Assembly (NCBI GenBank): GCA_017983615.1
Contig: JAGOBB010000015.1
Coordinates: 1 to 58,173 of the forward strand
Origin: Azonexus sp.
Lineage (GTDB): Bacteria > Pseudomonadota > Gammaproteobacteria > Burkholderiales > Rhodocyclaceae
Length of the DNA stretch: 58,173 nucleotides
Direction of reading: 5' to 3'
In this document: positions 37,346 to 46,546 of the stretch, one piece after another
Layout: every line of letters begins with the position of its first letter
How positions within the stretch are numbered: position 1 is the stretch's first letter
Translations under genes and position numbers: made by a program
The notes under the pieces: model-generated
What the model was told of the DNA's origin: nothing
The model's database searches: none
The model's input: the letters and a program-made list of their open reading frames with translations, nothing else

Positions 37346-39933
37346 AACGGCCCGCCCCCCTGACGGCACAACGGGGCGTCGCACTGTGGATGCTGCTGAT
37401 CCTCGTCGCCATGGCCGGCGGCTACGCCTTCTACCGCAGCGCCAACAACCAGTTCACGCGGACCGGGCAGGACAACAAGCTGGCCGTGGCGCTGGCCCAG
37501 GCCAAGGAGGCGGTGATCGCCTACGCGGTCATGGACGACAAGCGCCCGGGACGCATTCTCTGCCCGGATCTGCTCGGCAATGGCGAAACGCCCTTGCTCA
37601 ACGGTCCCGAGTGCGACGCCTACGTCGGCGGTTTGCCGTACAAGACGCTGGACGTCCGGGATTTCCAGGACGACCATGGAACGCCCCTTCGCCTCGCCGT
37701 CCATAGCCTGTTCGGCGGCCGCGACCGGGCGATCAACAGCGACACCACAACCACGATGCGGGTCATCGCCGCCGACGGCTCGGTCAACGACGACGTGGTC
37801 GCTCTGGTGATCGCCACCCGCGGCGCGCTCGATCCGGCCAACAGCGACGGCGACGACACTTTCCAGGTCGGCAAGTCGGCCACTGTCGGCGACAACGACC
37901 TGATCGCCGTGATCACCCGCCAGGAACTGATGGCCGCCGTCGAAAAGCGCGTCGCCAACGAACTGCGCGCCTGCCTGGAACAACACAGCGCCCAGAACCC
38001 GCTGCACACGTATCCGTGGCCCGCGTCGCTGGCCAATGTCGTGCGTACCGAAATCACCTACACCGATCTTTCCAAGGGCAGCGCGATCTCAAACAAGGGC
38101 ACCCCCCAAAGCCTGTTCGGCATGCTCCCCGACACGCAGGCCGGAAATCCAGAACAAGCGCTCAAGGACTCGATTGCCCTGCTCAAAATTACCAAAAACA
38201 GCCTGAATATTGCCTCGACCGTAGCAGACAAGCAGAATTTCTCGAAGCAACTCCAGGAACAGGTCGCTTACGCCCTTGCGCTTTACGACCAGCTCTTTCT
38301 CGCCGCCGTCGAACTGGACAGCCGGGCACGTGCGGCGCTCAATGCCTATTCAACACTCGACACCACCATCGCTGCCGCGACGAAGAGCAAGGCGACCTAC
38401 ACCGCCCAATCGTCAAGTCTGCCCGCCGCCATCGAGGCCGCACAGCCCAGCCTTCAGGCATTCAGCGTTGCGCTGACCCATACCGGGATCGACCTCTTCC
38501 ATCGCGAACTCCAGCTTCGGAATCAGGACCTTCTGGTCAGGATCAATGCCGTTGCCACCAACCCGAATTCAGCGAATTTCAACGCTTTGATCACCCCTGT
38601 CAACAACCTGAAAAACAGCCTTTTCGAATATAGCCAGACACCGAATACGGACATCGAAAGCGCAATTTCCACCGCCTACACAGCCTCCATCGATGCGGCA
38701 GCGGCGGTCAACAAGGCAAGGAAGAACCTCAACGAAGTCACCGCCGACGAAGCACAGTCAGCCGCCATGGCTCTCTTCGCTGCCAACCAGATGGTCGAAT
38801 CAGCGATTCTTGCCAACCGCATCAACGTCAGCGGCAGCGAGGTCGGGGCCCTGGCCGCCCGCCTCACGGTAGCGCTGACCGGCTACACCGGAAACACCGG
38901 ACTTCCGACGCTGGTCGCGGCACTCGAAGCTGCCCGGACGCTGGTCAGCAGTCTGGCAACAGCCTCGTCCAGCCTCAATACCGCCCGCGCAACCTCCCTG
39001 TCCACACTCGATGCCGCCTTGAGCGCCACGCAAACCGGCAACGACCAGGAGCAAATCCGGACCAGTTCGGAGGTCAGTGCCACCCAGCTAGGCACATTGG
39101 GCGTTGCCCTGACCAACAACGGCGACAACGTAGCGTTGGAAACCCTGAAATCCGTGGCCGCCACCCTTGATGCCGCAAAATCAAACATTCCCTCCAAGGT
39201 CACCGACGGGCGTGCCTTGCGCGCCCCGGCCCAGACTGTCGTCTATTGGAGCGGGATAGCGATCAGTCACGCGCCCGATTTGGCGAGACTCGCACGCCGG
39301 GGCATCGTCGGCGGGAATATCGCCATCGCCGACAACGAAAGCTCGGCCTACAGCACCGCCGTAAAGCTGCTGGACGGGCTGGCTGGCAAGGACGGGACTC
39401 TTGCTTTACTCGACAAAGCTGCCAACGACGCCAATGCCGATGCCCTCAATACAGCCAACGAAGCCTTGGACAAAACACGTGCCTTGCTGGATACCCTGAT
39501 TTCAGCCGCCGAAAACATCGACGCCATCCTGCCGACCAGCATGGCCCAAGGCGCCGTGCCGACAGTCTGGTACAGCGCCGCCTGCAGTTTCCTCCGTCCG
39601 AACACCAGTGAAGGCACATGGTGGACCTCGAATGCCTGGAAAACCCTCGCCTTCTATCAAATCAGCAGTTCAACCAATACCGCCCCGGGCACACTGACCG
39701 TCAATGGCACCGGCAGTTACCGCGTCGTCGCGCTGGCGGCCGGTCGCGCCCTGAGCGGGCAAAACCGGAACACGCTTTCGGTCGAAAACTTTCTTGAAGA
39801 CGCGAACATCGGCGTCAAAGAAGACGAGAAAGGCGCGCCGATAAAAACACGTGACGGTGACGCTAAAGCCCCCCTCAATAGCTTTACGGCAAAGCCACCT
39901 TCGGCTACCTTCAACGATCGACTTTCCTACTGA
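37342..39933 (+). CDS. Giant pilin-like protein with internal helical insertion
   Basis: The 863-residue protein has a pilin-like N-terminal helix (RGVALWMLLILVAMAGGYAF). Residues about 60-105 (GRILCPDLLGNGE, LPYKTLDVRD, DDHGTPLRL) and about 740-830 (VWYSAACSFLRPN, VALAAGRALSGQNRN) resemble the two halves of the 240-residue pilin encoded next. Between them, about residues 265-735, lies an Ala/Ser/Thr/Leu-rich, almost purely helical segment with no recognised domain. Ordinary prepilins have about 150-250 residues. It may be a tip or adhesive minor pilin. The classical cleavage Glu5 is not seen (GVALW), so processing by prepilin peptidase is uncertain. Confidence 0.7.
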   Translation: MKRPAPLTAQRGVALWMLLILVAMAGGYAFYRSANNQFTRTGQDNKLAVALAQAKEAVIAYAVMDDKRPGRILCPDLLGNGETPLLNGPECDAYVGGLPYKTLDVRDFQDDHGTPLRLAVHSLFGGRDRAINSDTTTTMRVIAADGSVNDDVVALVIATRGALDPANSDGDDTFQVGKSATVGDNDLIAVITRQELMAAVEKRVANELRACLEQHSAQNPLHTYPWPASLANVVRTEITYTDLSKGSAISNKGTPQSLFGMLPDTQAGNPEQALKDSIALLKITKNSLNIASTVADKQNFSKQLQEQVAYALALYDQLFLAAVELDSRARAALNAYSTLDTTIAAATKSKATYTAQSSSLPAAIEAAQPSLQAFSVALTHTGIDLFHRELQLRNQDLLVRINAVATNPNSANFNALITPVNNLKNSLFEYSQTPNTDIESAISTAYTASIDAAAAVNKARKNLNEVTADEAQSAAMALFAANQMVESAILANRINVSGSEVGALAARLTVALTGYTGNTGLPTLVAALEAARTLVSSLATASSSLNTARATSLSTLDAALSATQTGNDQEQIRTSSEVSATQLGTLGVALTNNGDNVALETLKSVAATLDAAKSNIPSKVTDGRALRAPAQTVVYWSGIAISHAPDLARLARRGIVGGNIAIADNESSAYSTAVKLLDGLAGKDGTLALLDKAANDANADALNTANEALDKTRALLDTLISAAENIDAILPTSMAQGAVPTVWYSAACSFLRPNTSEGTWWTSNAWKTLAFYQISSSTNTAPGTLTVNGTGSYRVVALAAGRALSGQNRNTLSVENFLEDANIGVKEDEKGAPIKTRDGDAKAPLNSFTAKPPSATFNDRLSY

Positions 39934-39940
39934 AGCCCCG

Positions 39941-40663
39941 ATGAAGCATCGCCGCCCCGCTCCGCAACACGGTTTTTCCCTTGTAGAACTGACCGTGGTG
40001 CTGGTCATCGTCGCGCTGCTCTCCGGCGGCTTGATGTTCGGCCTGAGCGCCCAGCGTGAGGCCGCCGCGCTCCAGGATGCCCGCCGCCAGCTTGATACGG
40101 TCAAGGAAGCCATGCTCGGCTTCGCCATGGCCAACGGTCGCCTGCCCTGCCCTGCCAATCCTACCGTGGCAAACTCGGGCGCGCATGCTGGCGAAGAGGA
40201 CAGGGACAAGGCCAACCCGAATGCTTCCTGCAACAGAGAGTACGGAGTACTTCCCTGGGTAGACCTAGGCATATCCGAAACCGACCCCTGGGGCAATCGC
40301 CTGACCTACTTCGGCAGCAACCGCTTCACTGGCGCGCTGACCGGTGGCGCCCAAGCCAGCTTCACGATGAGCACTGGCGTCCCGCCGGACAATGCCGGCC
40401 TGGCCGACATCCGCAATCTGGCGGGCAATACGGTCGCCATCGAGACAGGCGCCGTCGTGGTCAGCCACGGTGCTAACGGCAACGGCGCCTTCCGCCCTGA
40501 CGGCAGCAAGATTGCCGACGGCATCGGTGGAGAGCTGGAAAACAGCAACGCGACGCAGATCTTCATCGCCGACACCCCGACGCCGGGCTTCGATGATCAA
40601 CTGGTCTGGATCAGCCCCCACCTGCTCAAATCCCGCCTCGTCGCCGTCGGCAAGCTACCCTGA
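39941..40663 (+). CDS. Minor pilin (type IV/type II pseudopilin-like)
   Basis: The 240-residue protein has the prepilin signature HGFSLVELTVVLVIVALLSG, with cleavage expected after Gly and Glu at position +5. The mature head has GRLPCPANPTVANSG, GVLPWVDLGISETDPWGNRL and a beta-rich end. It is a probable minor pilin of the MSHA-type fibre. The start ATG at 39941 lies 7 bp after the giant pilin gene; longer frames are not prepilin-like. Confidence 0.88.
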   Translation: MKHRRPAPQHGFSLVELTVVLVIVALLSGGLMFGLSAQREAAALQDARRQLDTVKEAMLGFAMANGRLPCPANPTVANSGAHAGEEDRDKANPNASCNREYGVLPWVDLGISETDPWGNRLTYFGSNRFTGALTGGAQASFTMSTGVPPDNAGLADIRNLAGNTVAIETGAVVVSHGANGNGAFRPDGSKIADGIGGELENSNATQIFIADTPTPGFDDQLVWISPHLLKSRLVAVGKLP

Positions 40664-40728
40664 AGCCTGTTAGCCCCGCGGCATATTGACCGCGACCGGT
40701 CGTACTGCCACACTGAGCAAGAACCCCC

Positions 40729-42039
40729 ATGCTCATACCCCCCACCTTGACCCGGCAATCTTTCCTCGACTCCCTTCGTACCGGCGGCATTCGCCCGGAC
40801 GACGACGCCGAGACACGCCTGCGAAAATCCCTGTTGGTCTTCGCTACAGGCCTGTTCTGTGCCGGATCGATGCTCTGGCTCTTTCTCTACGGCCAGATGG
40901 GGCCACAGTTTTCGGCCAATGCCCCGTTCATCTTCCAGTTGCTGCTCGTCGGCAACCTGCTCTATTTCTTCCGCAGCGGCAATTTCGACTGGTTCCGCCT
41001 GACCCAGCTGGCGCTCTTCCTGTTCGCCCCATTCGCCGTCCAGTGGAGCATCGGCAACTTCATCACGGCCAGCGGCGCCAGCCTGTGGGGACTGCTCGCC
41101 CCCATCGGCGCCGTGCTTTTCTGCGGCACACGCGAGTCGATCGCCTGGTTCTTCGCCTACATCTTCCTGACCGCCCTGTCCGGATTCTTCGACTTCTACC
41201 TGGCCGATAGCGCGCTAGCCAGTTCGCACAAGGTCTCCACGCAAACCAGCGTCTTCTTCTTCGCCCTCAACTTCGCTGCCATTTCGAGCATCGTCTATCT
41301 GCTGCTGCGCTACGCGGTGATCGAGAAAGCCAAACTGCAGGCCAGCCTGGAAGAAACCCACCGCCTGCTGCAGGTGGAACAGGGGCGTTCTGAGCGGCTG
41401 CTGCTCAACATCCTGCCCGGCCCCATCGCCGAACGTCTGAAGCACGACAGCCAGGCCATTGCCGACGGCTTTGCCGACGTGACAGTAATGTTCGTCGATA
41501 TCGTCAATTTCACCCGGGTAGCCGAAGGCCTGACACCGCAGCAGGTCTTCGCCATGCTCAACCGGATTTTTTCCTCGTTCGACGAACTGGCCGAGCAATA
41601 CGGCATGGAAAAGATCAAGACCATCGGCGATGCCTACATGGTGGCCGGCGGCCTGAACAACGAGCAGAACAATTACACCCGCTCCATCGCCGAACTCGCC
41701 ATCGCGATGCGTGACCTGTTGCATACGGACTTCACGGTCAACGAAATGCGCCTCGACGTCCGCATCGGCATCGGCACCGGCCCGGTGGTGGCAGGCGTCG
41801 TCGGCAAGAAGAAATTCATCTACGACCTTTGGGGCGACACCGTGAATCTGGCCAGCCGGATCACCAGCGAGGGCACGCCGGGGATGATTCAGGTCGATGC
41901 AACCACCCACCAGCGACTGGCTGCCGATTTCTCCTTCGCGGAACCGCAGTCGATCTACCTGAAGGGCAAAGGCAACACCGTGGTCTATCGACTCGGCGAA
42001 TCCCGGGTCCCGGCCATTACTGCTGCGGCGACAGCCTGA
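40729..42039 (+). CDS. Membrane-bound class III adenylate cyclase
   Basis: The 436-residue protein has about six N-terminal membrane helices (to about residue 200), a short coiled coil and the LLLNILPGPIAERLK linker typical of this group, and a C-terminal catalytic domain. Metal-binding Asp is in VMFVDIVNFT; KTIGDAYMVAGG carries the adenine-selective Lys and YDLWGDTVNLASR the adenine Asp and the transition-state Asn/Arg. This points to cAMP rather than cGMP. It sits inside the pilus locus and converges on the kinase gene, with the two 3' ends overlapping by 23 bp. Confidence 0.88.
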   Translation: MLIPPTLTRQSFLDSLRTGGIRPDDDAETRLRKSLLVFATGLFCAGSMLWLFLYGQMGPQFSANAPFIFQLLLVGNLLYFFRSGNFDWFRLTQLALFLFAPFAVQWSIGNFITASGASLWGLLAPIGAVLFCGTRESIAWFFAYIFLTALSGFFDFYLADSALASSHKVSTQTSVFFFALNFAAISSIVYLLLRYAVIEKAKLQASLEETHRLLQVEQGRSERLLLNILPGPIAERLKHDSQAIADGFADVTVMFVDIVNFTRVAEGLTPQQVFAMLNRIFSSFDELAEQYGMEKIKTIGDAYMVAGGLNNEQNNYTRSIAELAIAMRDLLHTDFTVNEMRLDVRIGIGTGPVVAGVVGKKKFIYDLWGDTVNLASRITSEGTPGMIQVDATTHQRLAADFSFAEPQSIYLKGKGNTVVYRLGESRVPAITAAATA

Positions 42040-43699
42040 ACGTCACTCGTCCCAAACGGTTCTCCGCCAGACTCAGCCGATACCCCTGGCTCTCCGCCTG
42101 CCGGGCCGCTTGATAGAGGCCAATCCCGAGTCCGTCGTCGGAACTGACCGGCTCGTTCATCAAGGCATTGGCCAAATCGTTCGAGATGGCGCTGCCGCTG
42201 TCGGATACGCTCAACTCGCCGGCGACAAAAGCCACCGCAATGGTCAAGCCGGGTTCGCGCAAACGCTTCGCCAATGCGTTTTGCAGCAGATTTTCCGCCA
42301 CGCTGTCGAACATGCCAGCCGGCAAGGTGGCCCCCGGCTCGGCGCTCCCCTGCCAAGCGACCGGCACATGCGCATAACGCTCCCCCAACCGTCCCCACCA
42401 GCTTTCGGCATCGAGCCGCGCCACATCCTCGATCTGCGGCGACTGGAGCTTGGCCAGCGTTGCCTTCAGGCGATCGGCGATCTGTGGCAACTGCCGGTTC
42501 AGCAGGGCTGACACCTCGGCCGGCTCGCCCGGTTGGGAAGCGGCGTAACAAAGGGCTTGCAGCGACTGCAAAAGATTCTTCACATCGTGCGTCACCCGCG
42601 CGCCGGTTTCATGGATGGCCTGTACGTAGCCCATGCGCTGTAATTCCTCGCTCTGGCGCTTGACCAGATAGAACTCGATAGCCAGGCGCAACAGCCACTC
42701 GACATGCCAGCGCATGGCCGGCGAAGGGGCATGGCGAAAATGGACGGACAGCGCCAGTTCATTGGCCATGGAGGTATGACGATGCTCCGCCAGCTCGCCG
42801 ATCTGGGCAGCCTTGTCGCCAGCCTGCCAGGACACACCGACGACCCAGGGCATCGCACCCAGGCGCGCCATGACTGCTGCCAAAAAGTTCGCCGGATCGG
42901 TATGCCGCTCGCTCTCCTCCGAGATCTGCACCAGCCACTGCTCGATCGGCATGCCCAGAGAAAGCAGGTAGCGCGACAGCGCCGACCCGACGCCGGAAAA
43001 CCCGCCCCTCGGATTCCACGCCCAGGCCACCAGCAACAAGGCCCCGGCCACCGCCATCGAGGTTTTGAACAAGGATTCGACATATCCCGCGCTGCCAACC
43101 AGCACGTAGGCCAGCGCGCCCAGCACGAAAACCGCCATGACCAGAAAAACCAGCATGCCGTAAAACAGGTCGAAAGCCTCGCCGGAACGCCGCCGTCTGG
43201 CGTGTGCGGGAAAGAGGAGCAGTAGCGGCAACGCGAACGGCATGAAGTAAGCCACCGCCTGGCGCAGATCCCTGTCGATCATGACAGCCGCAGAAATCTC
43301 TGGCACCACGCCAAGCACCGTCACGGCCAGAAGGTAACCGAAGGCCAGCAGGTAAGCCGAGCGCTCGACCCGATTTTCTGTCCACAGGACCCGCCCGCCG
43401 ATGGAGGCGGCCAGCGCACCACACCAGATCAACAACAGCCAGGGGCCGAGAAGCAGCGTCGAGGCCAGCACCGCGCCGAGGAGTATCGCCCCCTGGCGCG
43501 GAGTAATCCGCCGCTCACCGGCAACGAAGGGCTGCCAGATCAGGAACAACCCCAAGGCGACCACCCAGAGCAAGCGAACCGCCGGAATCTGCCAGCCGCC
43601 GAAAGCCAGGGCATGCAGCATCAACAAGTGCCCTGCGAGCAGATAATGCGGCCAGCCGGCCAGCCGAATTGCCATTTTTCCGGAAAGCCCGGTGTTCAT
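42017..43699 (-). CDS. Membrane histidine kinase
   Basis: The 560-residue protein has about eight membrane helices in the first 245 residues, a GAF-like or unassigned middle region (about 250-345) and a kinase core. The phospho-acceptor His is in VTHDVKNLLQSLQAL, the N box in SVAENLLQNALAK and the G box in DDGLGIGLYQAARQ. The H box is HDVKN rather than HExxN. No response regulator adjoins; the sigma-54 regulator at the head of the pilus locus is a candidate partner. ATG at 43699 is taken; MAIRLAGW at 43675 is possible. Confidence 0.85.
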   Translation of the reverse strand: MNTGLSGKMAIRLAGWPHYLLAGHLLMLHALAFGGWQIPAVRLLWVVALGLFLIWQPFVAGERRITPRQGAILLGAVLASTLLLGPWLLLIWCGALAASIGGRVLWTENRVERSAYLLAFGYLLAVTVLGVVPEISAAVMIDRDLRQAVAYFMPFALPLLLLFPAHARRRRSGEAFDLFYGMLVFLVMAVFVLGALAYVLVGSAGYVESLFKTSMAVAGALLLVAWAWNPRGGFSGVGSALSRYLLSLGMPIEQWLVQISEESERHTDPANFLAAVMARLGAMPWVVGVSWQAGDKAAQIGELAEHRHTSMANELALSVHFRHAPSPAMRWHVEWLLRLAIEFYLVKRQSEELQRMGYVQAIHETGARVTHDVKNLLQSLQALCYAASQPGEPAEVSALLNRQLPQIADRLKATLAKLQSPQIEDVARLDAESWWGRLGERYAHVPVAWQGSAEPGATLPAGMFDSVAENLLQNALAKRLREPGLTIAVAFVAGELSVSDSGSAISNDLANALMNEPVSSDDGLGIGLYQAARQAESQGYRLSLAENRLGRVTFRLSPQQ

Positions 43700-43766
43700 A
43701 TATCAGACACCCTGTCCATATTTCGACACTTGAGGCCCGCTTGCCCCCCATCAACTGTCAAATCTA

Positions 43767-43784
43767 TGCCTAAATGCATAGGCA
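43767..43784. promoter_or_regulatory. Inverted repeat overlapping the pilin promoter
   Basis: TGCCTA, 6 bp, TAGGCA. The right arm overlaps the -24 element of the sigma-54 promoter, where a bound repressor could block polymerase. Confidence 0.45.
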
Positions 43785-43795
43785 CGATATTTGCA
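43781..43795 (+). promoter_or_regulatory. Sigma-54 (-24/-12) promoter of the major pilin gene
   Basis: GGCACG, 4 bp, TTGCA, with GG and GC exactly 10 bp apart, close to the consensus TGGCACG-N4-TTGCA. Only the first T is missing (A here). Transcription would start near 43806, 25 bp before the ATG. A sigma-54 activator is encoded at the other end of the same locus. Confidence 0.75.
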
Positions 43796-43830
43796 GACGC
43801 TTATTTAGAACCATTTTTTCGGAGCATGCC

Positions 43831-44493
43831 ATGAAAAGCCATCAAAAAGGCTTCACCCTCGTCGAAATCGCCATCGTTCTGGTCATCATTGGCCTGTTGC
43901 TGGGCGGCGTATTGAAGGGTCAGGAATTGATCAACAGCGCCAAGGTGAAGAACCTGGCCAACGATTTCCGGTCAGTCCCAACTTTTGTCTATGCCTACCA
44001 GGACAAATTCCGTGCTCTCCCTGGCGACGATCGAGCTGCTCAAGCCCACGTCAACGGAACAGCCAATGGCGACGGCAGCGGTCGCATCGACGGCGACTGG
44101 AATGCCGAGCCTGCTGCCGGCGGTGGTGGCGGCGGAGCGGCATGCGGGACGGAGTCCTGCAACTTCTGGGATCACGTTCGTCGTGCCAATCTGGCCACCG
44201 GCACACTGACGCCTGGAGCAGAATTCTTCCCGCGGAACTCGGAAGGTGGGCTGGTCGGCATTACCGGCGTAACACCGATCGCCGGCTGGACTGGAAACTT
44301 CTATGTCTGTTCGACCAACATCCAAGGTCGCTTCGTCCGTCAGCTGGATATCACGATGGATGACGGCAACACCACCACGGGCAATCTGCGGATCATTTGC
44401 CAAGGGGTCTGCGCCACGGCGGCCAGTCCGCTTCCTGGCAACCTGACCACTGCTGAAGACAGCAACTTGTATACGGTCTGTTCGTCCAGCTGA
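43831..44493 (+). CDS. Type IV prepilin, probable major pilin (MshA-like)
   Basis: The 220-residue prepilin has leader MKSHQKG, then FTLVEIAIVLVIIGLLLGGV with Glu at +5, the type IVa cleavage signature. The mature protein is Gly-rich in the middle (AAGGGGGGAACG) and has several Cys residues in its C-terminal half that could form disulfide loops. Its own sigma-54 promoter and strong terminator, apart from the assembly operon, suggest high independent expression, as expected of a major subunit. GGAG lies 7 bp before the ATG. Confidence 0.85.
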   Translation: MKSHQKGFTLVEIAIVLVIIGLLLGGVLKGQELINSAKVKNLANDFRSVPTFVYAYQDKFRALPGDDRAAQAHVNGTANGDGSGRIDGDWNAEPAAGGGGGGAACGTESCNFWDHVRRANLATGTLTPGAEFFPRNSEGGLVGITGVTPIAGWTGNFYVCSTNIQGRFVRQLDITMDDGNTTTGNLRIICQGVCATAASPLPGNLTTAEDSNLYTVCSSS

Positions 44494-44512
44494 TACCTCA
44501 ATGACGCTCTCC

Positions 44513-44535
44513 AAGCCCGCCTCGGCGGGCTTTTT
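44513..44535 (+). terminator. Rho-independent terminator of the major pilin gene
   Basis: AAGCCCGCC, TC loop, GGCGGGCTTTTT. The U-run is on the plus strand. It ends at the stop codon of the convergent antiporter gene. Confidence 0.88.
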
Positions 44536-46493
44536 CATTTCTGGAGCAGGCGCTCCTCGGCAGCCATCAACGCTTCCGGCACACCGAGAACGACAATCAC
44601 GTCGCCCTCTTCGAGCATCGTTTCCGGCGCCGGCTCCAGCGCCCGGATGCCGCGCCGGCGGATGGCGCTGACTTCGCAACCCAGTTCGTCAAGATTCAAA
44701 GCATCAAGCGTCCGCCCGATCCCTGCTGCCCCCCGGGCCAGCAGGACCGAGTGCAGACGCGGCTGGTGCTCGTCGTCCTCGTCGTGGTCACGGTCGCTCA
44801 TGCCACGATAGAAGCCGCGCAACAGGCTATAGCGCTGCGAGCGGGTCTGCCGGATGCGTTTGAGGACCCGGTTGATCGGCACGCCGACCAGAACCAGCGC
44901 GTGCGAAGCGAGCATCAGGCTGGCTTCCAGCACCTCCGGCACCACTTCGGCCGCGCCGGCACGCGACAGGCGTTCCATGTCGCGCTCGTCGGCGGTGCGC
45001 ACGACGACCGGCAGATCCGGTCGCAGTTCCTGGACGTGATGCAGAACCCGCTCGGCCAACTGGGTATCGCTGAAAGTGACGATCACCACACTGGCCCGCA
45101 TCAGGCCGGCGGCGATCAGCGCCTCCTTGCGTCCGACATCGCCGTAGACGACATTTTCCCCGCCGGCCGCAGCCTCATGCACGCGGTCGGGATCGAGGTC
45201 GAGGGCCACGTAGTTGATGTCTTCCTGAGCCAGGAATCGCGCCAGATACTGCCCGTTTCGGCCGAAGCCACAGAGAATGGCGTGTTTTTCTGCGCCCATC
45301 GACTGGGCGGCGATCCGCGTCAGTTGCATGGATCGCATCAACCACTCGCTGGCCACAAAGCGGACGACGATGCGCTCGCTGTACTGGATGATGAACGGCG
45401 CAAGCAGCATCGACAACACCAGCACGGTCAGCGCGACCTGCTGCACATCTTTCGGCAGGCGGACTATTTCGCCGAGCAGGACGAAGCCGAATTCGCCACC
45501 GGCGCATAGCCACAAAGCTGAGCGGATGGCATTGCCGGGCGACGCCCCCAGCCGCCACGACAACAGGCCAACGACCAGCGACTTGATCAGCAACAGGGCG
45601 AGCAGGCCAAGGAGGACCTGCCACCACAGGCCGACCAGGATGTGCAGATCGAGCTTGACGCCGATGGTGACGAAGAACAGGCCCATCAGCACATCGCGGA
45701 AGGGCTTGATGTCTTCCTCCACCTGCAACTTGTACTCGGTTTCCGAAATCAGCATGCCGGCGACGAAAGCGCCCAGCGCCAGCGACAGCCCGGCCAGTTC
45801 GGTGATCGTGGCCAGGCTGAGGGTGATCAGCAACACATTGAGGACGAACACTTCGGACGATTTTGCCCTGGCCACAAAATGGAACCACTTGCGCATCAGG
45901 CGTTGCCCGAACACAAGAATCACCGCCAGGACCACCACCGCCTTGAGCAACGCGATACCGAGCAGCATGGCCAGTTGCTCAGGCGGCTGGGTCAGCGACG
46001 GGATGATGATCAGCAAGGGAACAACCGCCAGATCCTGGAACAGCAGCACGCCCATGATTTCGCGGCCGTGCGCCGCATCGAGCTGCAAGCGCTCGGCAAG
46101 CAACTTGGTCAGGACCGCCGTAGACGACATGGCGAACACACCACCGAGGGCAATGCCGATCTGCCAGCCGACGCCAAACAGCTTGGTCAAAACGGCGATC
46201 AGAAACAGGGTAATGACCACCTGCAACATTCCCAGGCCGAAGACGATGCGCTTCATCGCGTACAGCTTGGGCAGCGAGAACTCCAGGCCGATCGAGAACA
46301 TCAGGAAGACGACGCCGAATTCGGCCAGGTATTCGGCCCGGTGCATGTCGCTCATCAGGTTCAAGGCATGCGGGCCAATGACGCTACCGACGAAAAGATA
46401 ACCGAGGACCGGCGGCAGATTGAAGCGACGACAGATGACCACGGCCAGGACCGAGGCACCAAGCAGCAGAAGGACGAGAGAGAGTGCGCTCAA
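44535..46493 (-). CDS. Kef-type monovalent cation:proton antiporter (CPA2) with TrkA-N/TrkA-C domains
   Basis: The 652-residue protein has about 12-13 membrane helices (RFNLPPVLGYLFVGSVIGPH, FGVVFLMFSIGLEFS), an RCK/TrkA-N nucleotide-binding domain from about residue 400 (HAILCGFGRNGQYLARFLA) and a TrkA-C domain at the end. It is probably a K+ efflux system. The start is uncertain: TTG at 46493 (MSALSLVLLLLGASV) fits the family; ATG at 46556 would overlap the divergent kdsD start and add non-family residues. kdsD is divergent, 53 bp away. Confidence 0.85.
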   Translation of the reverse strand: MSALSLVLLLLGASVLAVVICRRFNLPPVLGYLFVGSVIGPHALNLMSDMHRAEYLAEFGVVFLMFSIGLEFSLPKLYAMKRIVFGLGMLQVVITLFLIAVLTKLFGVGWQIGIALGGVFAMSSTAVLTKLLAERLQLDAAHGREIMGVLLFQDLAVVPLLIIIPSLTQPPEQLAMLLGIALLKAVVVLAVILVFGQRLMRKWFHFVARAKSSEVFVLNVLLITLSLATITELAGLSLALGAFVAGMLISETEYKLQVEEDIKPFRDVLMGLFFVTIGVKLDLHILVGLWWQVLLGLLALLLIKSLVVGLLSWRLGASPGNAIRSALWLCAGGEFGFVLLGEIVRLPKDVQQVALTVLVLSMLLAPFIIQYSERIVVRFVASEWLMRSMQLTRIAAQSMGAEKHAILCGFGRNGQYLARFLAQEDINYVALDLDPDRVHEAAAGGENVVYGDVGRKEALIAAGLMRASVVIVTFSDTQLAERVLHHVQELRPDLPVVVRTADERDMERLSRAGAAEVVPEVLEASLMLASHALVLVGVPINRVLKRIRQTRSQRYSLLRGFYRGMSDRDHDEDDEHQPRLHSVLLARGAAGIGRTLDALNLDELGCEVSAIRRRGIRALEPAPETMLEEGDVIVVLGVPEALMAAEERLLQK

Positions 46494-46514
46494 GGGCCGT
46501 TTTCGCGATTCAGG

Positions 46515-46520
46515 TATACT
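46515..46520 (+). promoter_or_regulatory. Candidate -10 element of the kds/lpt operon
   Basis: TATACT preceded by GG, in the 53-bp gap between the antiporter and kdsD starts. No good -35 is visible 17 bp upstream. Confidence 0.3.
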
Positions 46521-46546
46521 TCGGCCATCATAACCGCAGCCAGCCC

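Noticed and set aside
38214-38226. TCGACCGTAGCA inside the giant pilin gene as another repeat copy
   Set aside because: Only 12 bases match; the ATTTG end is absent, so it may be chance or a decayed copy.
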